From assembly GCA_947594085.1 (NCBI GenBank), contig CANQEB010000032.1, positions 1 to 14,870 on the forward strand: 14,870 nt of DNA, in the 5' to 3' direction. The position numbers and the translations under genes are program-made. The notes below the pieces were generated by a model. The model was not told where the DNA came from and searched no databases. It worked only from the letters and a program-made list of their open reading frames with translations. Below, one piece after another: positions 7,035 to 14,870 of this stretch; the stretch's first letter is position 1, and every line of letters begins with the position of its first letter. The DNA comes from an uncultured Lachnospiraceae bacterium. GTDB taxonomy: Bacteria > Bacillota > Clostridia > Lachnospirales > Lachnospiraceae.

Positions 7035-10000
7035 TTATTTTGCCTTTGCCGACTTGACCTTTGACTCCTTAGAGTACACATATGCTCCCAGTTCGCCCGT
7101 CTTGTACGCGCAAACCTTGTAGTAATATGTCTTGCCCTTCTGCGTAGTCTTGTCGATATAAGATACCTTCTTGGCGCCGGTGACACGGCCTACCGGAACA
7201 AAGCCTGTCTTCTTCTTCGTGGAGCGATATACCACATATCCCTTTGCTCCCTTGACTTTCTTCCAGCTCACCTTCACCTGACCCGCTGAGGCCTTTGCCT
7301 TTACCTTAGCCGGAGTCTTGACAGTTGTCTTGGATACGATAGCCGAAGCTGCAGCACTGCCGCCGCTTATTGCCTTACCGATGGAATCGTAGTAAGCGCT
7401 GTTGTCCACGCTGACATACTTATCGCCATAGCGGTGCGCCACCACGTAATAATAATACTGTACGCCTGCCTGAGGCCCTTCATACACCGTGTTCTCAACA
7501 CCGTTCGTCGTATAGACAATCGGACGATCAATCAAAGTGTTGCCTGTCAGCTTTTCATCATCCAGGTCTCTGTAACCGCACATCATCGAAGCGTCTTCCA
7601 CATAGTAAGGTACCGGATCCGAACTATAATAGATGTAACACTTCTTGTCTTCGTCATAAACACTGAACGAAGATTTTGTCCGATGAACCGAATAATAGTC
7701 TGCTCCTTTGACCTTCTTCCATGTGATCTTGATGCTGCCGTCCTTCTGTGCAACTGCTTTGACGTTCGTCGGGGTCTTCAGATACGGGCGAGCGGTATAA
7801 GTAGCCTCATTTGAGTACTCATTTCCTTTGTAAGCCCGGATTCTGTACTGGATTCCATCGTAATCCTTTGATGCCGGCAGCGTATAGGATGTCTTCTTTG
7901 CCTTCTTGATCGTCTTAACAGTGCTCCACTTTTTGGTCTCATTATCCATTTTCTCAATCAGATAACCCTTTGCCGAGTATACCGGCGTCCAGATCAGTTT
8001 CGTCTTACCGTTCTTTGCACTCATCTGCGCACTTATAATTCTGAAACCTGTCATGGACAAGTCTGCTTCCGCAGTATCAACCACATAGTATTTCACCTTG
8101 TTGATCGTCTTGTACGCACGCACCTCATACGAATAAGTTGCGCCGCTTGTCAGCTTTTTATCCGTGTAAGACTTTGTTGAACCATTGGTGATCGTCTTGA
8201 GCAACTGCTTACCCTCATAAGAATCGCTGTCATAACCACCATTACTCAAGCTGGATGCCCAAGATGTCACAGTATCCCTATAAATCTCGTAACCCTCCGC
8301 ACCGGCAACCTTATCCCAGGAGAGTTTCACAGAAGTCTTGCTCGCGGCTTTTGCCTCCAAGTTCATAGCATTGCCCCAAGTCATCGTGTCGAGATACACA
8401 TAGCTGCCGTATACATATTTCTTCTTTGCTTTTTTCGCCTTGCTGTTATAGTAATACGGTCTCACACGATAGGAATACTTCGTCTGCGCCTTCAAACCGC
8501 CGTCCAGGAAATCATTGTCCGTCGTGTAAGCGAGCGTCTTCCACTTGCTGCCATCTTTACGCTCAATCTGGTAGCCGCTCAGATAATCTTCCTCATTCTC
8601 ATCGCTCATGTGGATACGGAGGCTGGTTGCTGTAAGCGCATAGCAGCTGAGAGTAACATCCACCACCTTCGGTTTAATCGTAAGGCTCGCCCATGCACCA
8701 TACTTCAGCGCCGGCTTATTGAACGTATCAGCCATACTGCTTACCGCGCGTGCGCGTACATAGTAAGTAACGCCCGGCGTCAAGTCTTCTTCATCAGCAT
8801 AAACCGTTATTTCATTATTTGGATCTGCCTGGAATGTTTCCAGATATCCATCGACACCATCCTTCACGAAATTCTTGGAATCCGAAATCTGAAATTCAAC
8901 AGTCTCATCCTTGCGAAGTTTATTCTTGTAAGTAAATACATAGTTGCCAGACTCAATCTTATAGCTAAAGCCAGTAAGGTCGGATGCCTTGATGTTCAGA
9001 GTCACAGTTACTTCATTAGACGGTGCTCCGTAAACCTTCTTCCCTTCCTTGTTGTATACATAAGCACGCACCCTCACATAGTTCGTACCCTCTGACAACA
9101 AACTTTTGTTAAGAGTAAGATTATCCTCTGCTGCGAAATGCCAGTCCGCCTCAGCATGAGTTGCCTTATTCGTATACTCAAGTTCGAAATAATCGCCCTT
9201 GAGCTGCTCCAGCACCGCGTTAAAAGTAAACTTGAACGAGTCAGATGATTCCTGATCCACCTTCAGATTCGCACCAGAAAGATCCTTCGGCACAAGTTCT
9301 GCATCCGTAGTGAACGACACCGCATTCGGTACAGGATTCAGATTTGCCGTCTCAAGATCGGTCGGCTCCTTGACGCCATTATAAGCGCGCACATAGTACA
9401 CTGTGCCGGCTTTCTCAAATTCACTCTTAGGTATGCAAAGCTTGAAGCCACCCGTTGTATCTGCTTTATTCCATACAGGCTTGTCGTCAAAGTTCGGATA
9501 CTCCGAAATCTGATAATATACCTTTCCCCTTGCCGGATCAGCTGTATATGTAAAGTAGTAAAAATCACCCTCTCTTCCGAGGCGGTTTCCGTTGCTATCA
9601 TATAAATACATCGTCAAAGTTGCATCGGCCTTCTGCACAAGCGCAAGATCCGTAATCGGAGAAAGAGCGCTCACACTATAGGAAACCTCGTTAGACCACT
9701 GACCTTCCACTCTCTTGGTGTAATCAAACTCCTTATCTGTCGCGTTCCACTCACCATATTCCCTAAACGCACGCACCTGAACCGTATAGGTTTTACCCGG
9801 ATCATACGCAGTCAGGAACGCCTTAGTGGTCGGATCCATAACTCTCGATGAGGATACGCCTACCGTACCATAATCATACGTATTCAACTCGCTGAATCTG
9901 GACACATATGCATATGCCTCTGTGGAGTTTACAGAATCATATACCGGCGTATAAGTGTACGTACCATCTGCATTCTTCTTTACGTCAACTTCCGAAAGGT

Positions 10001-12284
10001 ACTCTCGCCCATCACACTTAACAAGGAATTCATAACCATCTGCATTGTCTACTTTGCTCCAAGAGAGCTTTGCACTATTCCCTACACTATTCTCATTTTC
10101 TTTCTGAATAGACAGAACAGACGCACCAAGAGGCGTATTGTCTCCATCAATTGTGCTGACCGAATATACTACTTCTGCAGACCAGTCGCCTGAAAGATTG
10201 TCACTTACCTGCTTTGTCGAATCCTTCTCATCTGGCACCATAACAGAATAATAACTATTTCGTCCACGTATTCTGATTGTGTAGGTATTTCCCGGAGTAG
10301 GAGTAGTTATAAGATTACTCATGCTAATGCTTGTGCGATAGTTGTAGTTATTGTACTCAGGATATTTCACCGTACTAACCACTGCGCCGCTTGCATCTTT
10401 CTCAACTACTTCAATCTGGTATCCCGTTGCATGATCCGCTTTGTTCCAGATCAGCTCGTCGTCATCTGTCCCTTCTTTATCCTCCAGAATCACACCGGTA
10501 ATCTGTGCCGGCTTCATTTGTGCTGGGTCGATCGTAATCGGATCAGACCATTCGCCACGCACATATTTTGAAGAATCAGTTTCTTTATTCTGCTGCACGG
10601 CACGAACCCGGAACGTATAGGAAGTCCCTACATTATAAGGATGAATATATTTATTGTCGGCATCCTTCGCAAATCTATCATATATGTCGCTCTCACCTTC
10701 GCCCAAGGTAAAATAGTGAGAACCGTCACTGGCCGTCTGATACTTTCCGTTTTCTACCATGTAAATACTAGTATTTTTGGATATGGTATATCTTGTCGTA
10801 TTCCCTAAATTAATTGGCGTCGCAACATAAGCCTGAGAAACCCCCGACTGGCTCCAGTCATAATAATTATAATATACAGCGCCTGTAGCATCTGTAAGCA
10901 TCATTTCATAATACTGTGTGCCCGGAACCTTATCCCAAACAAGAGATGCCTGATAATCATCAACATCTGCCCTAAGCGCTACTTTCCCAAGAGATGATGC
11001 TGTCTCCGCTGTTTTCACTGTGTAGGCTACCGGCGCAGACCACTCACCACGCTGCACCACTCCATCCGGATCCTCGTTGACTCCACGCACATAAATATTG
11101 TAGGTAAGCCCCTCTCTGAATGCATAATCATATCGTAAACTGCCATCAATCATGTCTTGGTATACATTCCACACACTGCCCGTCAATGTGTAGCCACAAA
11201 GAGAGTTATTCTTCACATTCCACTGCTTGTAAGCTTCTCCGCAATTGTCTTCAGCCTCAGCTTCCGTCATAGTAGTATTCAAAGTATCAGTAGAATAATC
11301 ATACGATGGATAATTATCAAAATATGTAACCGTCTGTCCATTGACACTCCGCTCAACCTTCATCTCAAATCTGTCTGGATCATCATCTGCATTGAACGTC
11401 AGCACACCATTTTCATCAACGTTCACTTCAGCAACTTTAAGCGGCTTCTCCAGCGCCGGAGTTGTATAAGCACAAGGACCAACCCAGTCAGTCTTCATAC
11501 TCTTATTTACATAGCCGATGCCTTCGTCGTCTCCCTCGTCATAAACACGAACAATCGCACGTACACTCACGGAATAAGCAACCCCGGATGCGTTAAACGC
11601 TCTCAGAGAGTGACCATTTTTATTGTAATACCACTCTGTACCTGCTTCATCATTATATGCATATGCAGACAGAGAATTCAAATCGATTTCTACTTTTTGC
11701 GTATACTGCTGATCGCCGCATAATTGACGATAATCGTAGTCATCTTCAAAGTAAGCATAACTGCCATCATAAGAATAATACCAACGGGTTGAATCTGTAA
11801 TCTTGACCTCATAACGCTCAATATAAGCCTTATCCATACCCGCAAATGGCGTGCCAACCACATCGAACACGAGCTTGCCCTTGTCATTCTCGTTCTCGCC
11901 CTTTTCGATATTCAGGTTAGTTATCTGGACATTGTGGACATTGGCAGTCACCTCTTCCGGTTCATAAGCTACCGGCGCAATCTCATTTGCCGCGATCGGC
12001 GCAACCTCGCTCGCATCCGCCGCCACGTCCGCCGGCACCTCTTCGGAGCCAATCTGCTCAACTCCCTCAACCTGCACTGCCACCGGTTCCGACGCTGCAA
12101 TCTGCTGCACCGTCTCCGTTGCACCTGTGTCTGCTCCTTCCGCGTCGTCAATGGCCTCTTCGATCACGAGCGGTTCGTCGATAATCTCTTCTTCCGCAAA
12201 TGCGAGATTTGCCGGAACAGAAGAAACCGTCATCGCCGCTGCCACCGCGAAAGCCAGTGAGCGCTTTAGAAAATTCCTCTTCAT
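7035..12284 (-). CDS. Large secreted multi-domain FN3-like surface protein
   Basis: A 1,749-residue protein with a Sec signal peptide (basic MKRNFLKR, hydrophobic core, likely cleavage after AFA at residue 30). Residues 31-127 are acidic, with no lysine or arginine. Then come about thirteen fibronectin III-like modules of 90-165 residues, roughly 116-281, 282-430, 431-592, 593-718, 719-877, 878-1000, 1001-1101, 1102-1209, 1210-1307, 1308-1412, 1413-1504, 1505-1656 and 1657-1749. N-terminal modules end in a recurrent RGEWS/SGDWS/EGQWS motif (412, 576, 698, 860); C-terminal ones open with W-x-K-V-x-G-A-x-G-Y. The last 92 residues hold 23 lysines against three acidic residues. No LPxTG, SLH, dockerin or catalytic domain is visible. 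Likely wall-associated, in adhesion or polymer binding. GGAGG lies 10 nt before the ATG. Confidence 0.88.
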   Translation of the reverse strand: MKRNFLKRSLAFAVAAAMTVSSVPANLAFAEEEIIDEPLVIEEAIDDAEGADTGATETVQQIAASEPVAVQVEGVEQIGSEEVPADVAADASEVAPIAANEIAPVAYEPEEVTANVHNVQITNLNIEKGENENDKGKLVFDVVGTPFAGMDKAYIERYEVKITDSTRWYYSYDGSYAYFEDDYDYRQLCGDQQYTQKVEIDLNSLSAYAYNDEAGTEWYYNKNGHSLRAFNASGVAYSVSVRAIVRVYDEGDDEGIGYVNKSMKTDWVGPCAYTTPALEKPLKVAEVNVDENGVLTFNADDDPDRFEMKVERSVNGQTVTYFDNYPSYDYSTDTLNTTMTEAEAEDNCGEAYKQWNVKNNSLCGYTLTGSVWNVYQDMIDGSLRYDYAFREGLTYNIYVRGVNEDPDGVVQRGEWSAPVAYTVKTAETASSLGKVALRADVDDYQASLVWDKVPGTQYYEMMLTDATGAVYYNYYDWSQSGVSQAYVATPINLGNTTRYTISKNTSIYMVENGKYQTASDGSHYFTLGEGESDIYDRFAKDADNKYIHPYNVGTSYTFRVRAVQQNKETDSSKYVRGEWSDPITIDPAQMKPAQITGVILEDKEGTDDDELIWNKADHATGYQIEVVEKDASGAVVSTVKYPEYNNYNYRTSISMSNLITTPTPGNTYTIRIRGRNSYYSVMVPDEKDSTKQVSDNLSGDWSAEVVYSVSTIDGDNTPLGASVLSIQKENENSVGNSAKLSWSKVDNADGYEFLVKCDGREYLSEVDVKKNADGTYTYTPVYDSVNSTEAYAYVSRFSELNTYDYGTVGVSSSRVMDPTTKAFLTAYDPGKTYTVQVRAFREYGEWNATDKEFDYTKRVEGQWSNEVSYSVSALSPITDLALVQKADATLTMYLYDSNGNRLGREGDFYYFTYTADPARGKVYYQISEYPNFDDKPVWNKADTTGGFKLCIPKSEFEKAGTVYYVRAYNGVKEPTDLETANLNPVPNAVSFTTDAELVPKDLSGANLKVDQESSDSFKFTFNAVLEQLKGDYFELEYTNKATHAEADWHFAAEDNLTLNKSLLSEGTNYVRVRAYVYNKEGKKVYGAPSNEVTVTLNIKASDLTGFSYKIESGNYVFTYKNKLRKDETVEFQISDSKNFVKDGVDGYLETFQADPNNEITVYADEEDLTPGVTYYVRARAVSSMADTFNKPALKYGAWASLTIKPKVVDVTLSCYALTATSLRIHMSDENEEDYLSGYQIERKDGSKWKTLAYTTDNDFLDGGLKAQTKYSYRVRPYYYNSKAKKAKKKYVYGSYVYLDTMTWGNAMNLEAKAASKTSVKLSWDKVAGAEGYEIYRDTVTSWASSLSNGGYDSDSYEGKQLLKTITNGSTKSYTDKKLTSGATYSYEVRAYKTINKVKYYVVDTAEADLSMTGFRIISAQMSAKNGKTKLIWTPVYSAKGYLIEKMDNETKKWSTVKTIKKAKKTSYTLPASKDYDGIQYRIRAYKGNEYSNEATYTARPYLKTPTNVKAVAQKDGSIKITWKKVKGADYYSVHRTKSSFSVYDEDKKCYIYYSSDPVPYYVEDASMMCGYRDLDDEKLTGNTLIDRPIVYTTNGVENTVYEGPQAGVQYYYYVVAHRYGDKYVSVDNSAYYDSIGKAISGGSAAASAIVSKTTVKTPAKVKAKASAGQVKVSWKKVKGAKGYVVYRSTKKKTGFVPVGRVTGAKKVSYIDKTTQKGKTYYYKVCAYKTGELGAYVYSKESKVKSAKAK

Positions 12285-12560
12285 GTTACTCTTTCCTCCT
12301 TATAGAAATAAAGATATTGTAATGCTTGCTCCCACACCATTCGCTATCCTGTCTGCCATCTGTCTCCTCGTTTGTAAGTCTAGCCCGAAATTCTAGTCTA
12401 ATATATCGTCCAGAAGTCCAGCTTGGTATAATATGCTTATACGGCATGCATAATATACGAATATGCAAAGTATAACATTACATAGCAGTATTCTACTCTC
12501 CTGCTATTATTTTGTAAATCCCTTTTTTCACATTTTTTCGCTAATTTTCTGTCATTTTTG

Positions 12561-12599
12561 CCCCCCCCCAGAAATGCAAACTCGTAATTTTGCATTTCT
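12561..12599. repeat. C9 homopolymer followed by an 11-bp palindrome
   Basis: Nine C in a row (12561-12569) directly abut AGAAATGCAAA (12570-12580), an 8-nt loop and TTTGCATTTCT (12589-12599), a perfect 11-bp inverted repeat. No U run flanks the stem on either strand's 3' side, so a plain terminator is unlikely. The run is a possible slippage site. Confidence 0.6.
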
Positions 12600-12750
12600 A
12601 ATCCATCGTTCCCCCAACAAAGCGATAAAAAATTTATTCAATATGCTCAGTAAAATTTGAAATTTCTTTTTGCATATACGTTGTTTTACAGATACGTATT
12701 CTGGCCACCATCGTCTTGAATATATTTCACAAGAATTTTGTATATCCATA

Positions 12751-12779
12751 CTGGCGCAAATCAGAAAATATGTTATAAT
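12751..12779 (+). promoter_or_regulatory. Predicted extended -10 promoter of the GGDEF-EAL gene
   Basis: TATAAT at 12774-12779 is preceded by TG plus one base (TGTTATAAT), the extended -10 form. The hexamer 17 nt upstream, CTGGCG (12751-12756), is a weak -35. The expected start is near 12786, about 40 nt before the ATG, with no room for a riboswitch. Confidence 0.6.
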
Positions 12780-12824
12780 CGTTTCAAGGAACTACGGCAG
12801 CTGTCTACAAAAGGGGGAATCGAC

Positions 12825-14738
12825 ATGGCGAGCTGGAACCTGTCGTTCGACTATGCATCAGTATTTTTTCTATTATTGATCCTCGTCTGCTTTTTCAGCG
12901 AGAAGATGGTACCCCTGCGCAGTCACAGGGCTTTCCTTGTGTTGCTCATCAACGACCTCTTGTCAGCGACCCTCGAGATCATCGCGACGTGGATGATTCG
13001 CAATATAGAAGTCGTCGGCTACAATGGCGTTTTCTTTGCGCTCACACTGTCAAACCTCGCGGTCAACATCACATGCATCACCTTTACATTCTACATTTTG
13101 CAGCTGGCCCACATCGATATCTTGAAAAGTAAGATTCAACATTCTCTCTTCATCGGCGCAATCACGATCGAAGTCATTGTTCTTGCCATCAACTATTTCT
13201 CACACTGGGCGTTCACGCTTGAAGACGGAGTATACCGGGTCTCTTATGCGTCGCTGATCCTGTACACCATCGATGCGATCATGTTCCTGGTATGCCTCGT
13301 CACAATCGTTCGTTTTCGGAGGAATTTTCAGTTTCTGCGGGTCGTACCCCTTCTTTTCACCCTGGTCTTTTGTATCATTATGGCGGCAATCCAACTGACG
13401 GCCTATGTGCCGATGCTGCATCTCATGATCACTGCAGTCTGCCTGATCATGTTTCATTACCAACAGAACGCCGGGACTGTGACAGATATGGTGACTAAGC
13501 AGTTCAACCGCCGCTTCCTGAGAGAGTATTTATATGGAAAGTTCTCGGATGGCAAGCCTTTCGGCGTTATCTCCGTAGCGATGGACGATTTCAAATTCAT
13601 CAACAGAACCTATGGCGCGGAGACGGGCGACTCCCTTCTGTTTCAGGTGGGTAAATATCTAAACACGGTCCGATCCTCCGGCATCGTGTTCCGGCTCGGC
13701 TCCGACCAGTTCTATCTCGTCGTCGACAAGCGAGTCAGCCAGCTTCCTTTTATCGCCGAAGAGATTCAGAACCGTTTTCACCAACCCTGGATCACGGAGG
13801 CCGGCAATTCGATCATGATGTCGGCGTCTCTCTGTTATATCGAGTGTCCGAAGGACGCTGACTCCTACGATTCCATGATCGATACCATGGACTACTCCGT
13901 CAGCTTCGCAAAGAAAGGCAAAAAGGGCGGCATCACCTATGTCGGCGATTTGGATCTCTCCAAGCTCCGACAGGAGAAACGAATCGAGAAAGCAATCAAG
14001 CTCGCGATGGATCGCGATGAACTGATGGTATACTACCAGCCGATTTTTTCTGTTGAGCAAGGTGTCTACAATTCCGCAGAAGCGCTTGTGCGATTGAACG
14101 ACGGGGAACTCGGTTGGATCTCGCCGGAGGATTTCATCCCGATTGCAGAAAAGACTGGCATGATCGTCGAGATGGGCGAAATGATCCTCACAAAGGTTTG
14201 CCGGTTCATTCGGGATTTCCACCTCTCGGATACGACGATACAGTACATAGAAGTAAATATCAGCCCCATACAGCTGAGGCAGCCTGGATTCTCCGAGAAA
14301 TTCAAGCGAATTCTCGAGGACTACAACGTCAGGCCACAGCAGATCAACATTGAAATCACAGAGATGACCACAATCAACTCCTCCATGATCGTCCAGCAGA
14401 ACATTCAGAATCTGGTTGAATTTGGCATTACCTTCTCGCTCGACGATTATGGTTCGGGGAATGCGAATATCGACTACATCAATCACATGCCGTTTAAGCT
14501 GATCAAAATCGACAAATATATTATCTGGGATTCCTTCAAGAGCCGAAAGGCCGGGATCACACTCTCTTATACGATCGGCATGCTGAATGCGCTCGAACTG
14601 TGCATCGTGGCGGAGGGTGTCGAGACCGAGGAAATGCGCGAGCATCTTACGAAGGTCGGCTGCCACTACTTACAGGGCTGGTACTACTCTAAGGCAGTAC
14701 CGGATCATGAATTTATCCAGCTCGTGGCTGCGCAGTAA
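12825..14738 (+). CDS. Membrane GGDEF-EAL protein, probable c-di-GMP phosphodiesterase
   Basis: A 637-residue protein starting MASWNLS, with AAAGGGGGAA 7 nt upstream; the frame is open 29 codons farther, but without a ribosome binding site. Residues 8-213 form about seven transmembrane helices. The GGDEF domain (about 240-375) is degenerate: GSDQF (292-296) replaces GGDEF, and A252 stands where the first metal-binding aspartate is expected (AMDDFK). N260 and D269, which fit the guanine-binding positions, remain. The EAL domain (about 388-630) keeps all catalytic residues I can place: E419-A-L, N478, E510, D540-D541, K561, E597 and Q617, with the loop DDYGSG. EAL domains hydrolyse c-di-GMP to pGpG; the GGDEF part may sense GTP. 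The helical part is probably a sensor for an unknown signal. Confidence 0.92.
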   Translation: MASWNLSFDYASVFFLLLILVCFFSEKMVPLRSHRAFLVLLINDLLSATLEIIATWMIRNIEVVGYNGVFFALTLSNLAVNITCITFTFYILQLAHIDILKSKIQHSLFIGAITIEVIVLAINYFSHWAFTLEDGVYRVSYASLILYTIDAIMFLVCLVTIVRFRRNFQFLRVVPLLFTLVFCIIMAAIQLTAYVPMLHLMITAVCLIMFHYQQNAGTVTDMVTKQFNRRFLREYLYGKFSDGKPFGVISVAMDDFKFINRTYGAETGDSLLFQVGKYLNTVRSSGIVFRLGSDQFYLVVDKRVSQLPFIAEEIQNRFHQPWITEAGNSIMMSASLCYIECPKDADSYDSMIDTMDYSVSFAKKGKKGGITYVGDLDLSKLRQEKRIEKAIKLAMDRDELMVYYQPIFSVEQGVYNSAEALVRLNDGELGWISPEDFIPIAEKTGMIVEMGEMILTKVCRFIRDFHLSDTTIQYIEVNISPIQLRQPGFSEKFKRILEDYNVRPQQINIEITEMTTINSSMIVQQNIQNLVEFGITFSLDDYGSGNANIDYINHMPFKLIKIDKYIIWDSFKSRKAGITLSYTIGMLNALELCIVAEGVETEEMREHLTKVGCHYLQGWYYSKAVPDHEFIQLVAAQ

Positions 14739-14752
14739 AGCTGCGCAGTAAA
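14727..14752 (+). repeat. 13-bp perfect tandem duplication across the stop codon
   Basis: GCTGCGCAGTAAA occurs twice in tandem (14727-14739, 14740-14752). The first copy encodes the last residues and the TAA stop of the GGDEF-EAL gene; the second gives a spare stop in another position. It likely arose by slippage. Confidence 0.85.
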
Positions 14753-14772
14753 TTTGTGTTTAGTTCACTAAA

Positions 14773-14808
14773 GACACAGCACAGCCCGGCAGAGGGGCTT
14801 GCTGTGTC
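14773..14808. terminator. Strong hairpin after the GGDEF-EAL gene, possible terminator
   Basis: GACACAGCA (14773-14781) pairs with TGCTGTGTC (14800-14808), and AGCCC (14783-14787) with GGGCT (14795-14799), with one bulged C and a 7-nt loop: 14 bp in all. On the plus strand no U run follows (AGGGG does); on the minus strand only TTT follows. It may end transcription of the plus gene with help from Rho, or of a minus-strand gene beyond the edge, or protect the mRNA end. The remaining bases to 14870 show no gene. Confidence 0.5.
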
Positions 14809-14870
14809 AGGGGCAGATCATTGAGGGCACGCAGCGGTACATAAGTTCGCTCACGCTCACCAAGCACCGG

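Larger units (their letters stand above)
12285..12824. other. Divergent AT-rich intergenic region
   Basis: This 540-bp stretch separates the FN3 gene (minus) from the GGDEF-EAL gene (plus). It is AT-rich and lacks a convincing gene; the short reading frames have no ribosome binding sites. It contains small palindromes (GTATAA-5 nt-TTATAC at 12426-12442; TGCATA/TATGCA around 12446-12466), a C9 run with an adjacent 11-bp palindrome, and the promoter of the plus-strand gene. I could not find a strong promoter for the FN3 gene: -10-like TATTAT and TATATT sequences exist on the minus strand near 12405-12435, but with no good -35. Confidence 0.5.

Noticed and set aside
7035..12284. CRISPR-like or satellite DNA repeats in the FN3 gene
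   Set aside because: The repeats exist at the protein-domain level; DNA copies are diverged, unequal in length and not regularly spaced.
12285..12824. c-di-GMP riboswitch upstream of the GGDEF-EAL or FN3 gene
   Set aside because: The plus-strand leader is only about 40 nt, and I found no class I or II aptamer pattern on the minus strand.
13659..14666. A 335-residue open frame on the minus strand opposite the EAL gene
   Set aside because: It is the antisense shadow of a clear GGDEF-EAL coding sequence and shows no family resemblance or ribosome binding site.
1..14870. tRNA genes, insertion sequences, integrases or CRISPR arrays
   Set aside because: No cloverleaf with a CCA end, transposase motif, integrase or regular direct-repeat array was seen on either strand.

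Overview
The window looks like a chromosomal segment of a Gram-positive anaerobe of the class Clostridia, most likely family Lachnospiraceae. This rests on the ribosomal proteins (for example L22 beginning MAKGHRSQ, S10 beginning MASQVMRI and L29 beginning [10 protein letters not shown]), on strong AGGAGG-type ribosome binding sites, and on the neighbours: a lysine- and tyrosine-rich multi-FN3 surface protein and a membrane GGDEF-EAL protein. The family assignment is inference from recalled family sequences; no search was run.

Region 1 (1-5381, minus strand) is the front of the S10 ribosomal protein operon in canonical order: rpsJ, rplC, rplD, rplW, rplB, rpsS, rplV, rpsC, rplP, rpmC, rpsQ, and the first 15 codons plus of rplN cut by the left edge. 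Genes are packed closely, with one-base TAATG overlaps (rplD/rplW, rpsC/rplP), an 11-base overlap (rplP/rpmC) and three longer spacers (rpsJ-rplC 131 nt, rplB-rplW 89 nt, rpmC-rpsQ 75 nt).

Region 2 (5382-5824) is non-coding and holds the operon's control region: a near-consensus promoter (TTGCAT, 17 nt, TATAAT on the minus strand), and a leader of about 225 nt. The leader contains a long stem (7 + 8 base pairs enclosing a 7-bp hairpin) and a possible short reading frame that ends just before the rpsJ ribosome binding site. A 12-bp palindrome overlaps the -35 element. This leader is the most interesting regulatory candidate in the window.

Region 3 (5825-7034, minus strand) holds an EamA-type (DMT superfamily) transporter with its own promoter at 6873-6901, preceded by the terminator of the next gene upstream.

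Region 4 (7035-12284, minus strand) is a 1,749-residue secreted protein with a signal peptide, a lysine/arginine-free acidic segment and about thirteen fibronectin type III-like modules, ending in a strongly basic tail with no visible sortase anchor.

Region 5 (12285-12824) is a 540-bp AT-rich divergent intergenic region with a run of nine C and an 11-bp palindrome. Region 6 (12825-14738, plus strand) is a seven-helix membrane protein with a degenerate GGDEF domain and an apparently intact EAL domain, probably a c-di-GMP phosphodiesterase. After it come a 13-bp tandem duplication spanning its stop codon and a strong hairpin near the right edge.

The ribosomal genes act together in ribosome assembly. 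The three accessory genes do not form one operon with them. The surface protein and the c-di-GMP enzyme share a divergent upstream region, which makes co-regulation possible but is not shown by the sequence.
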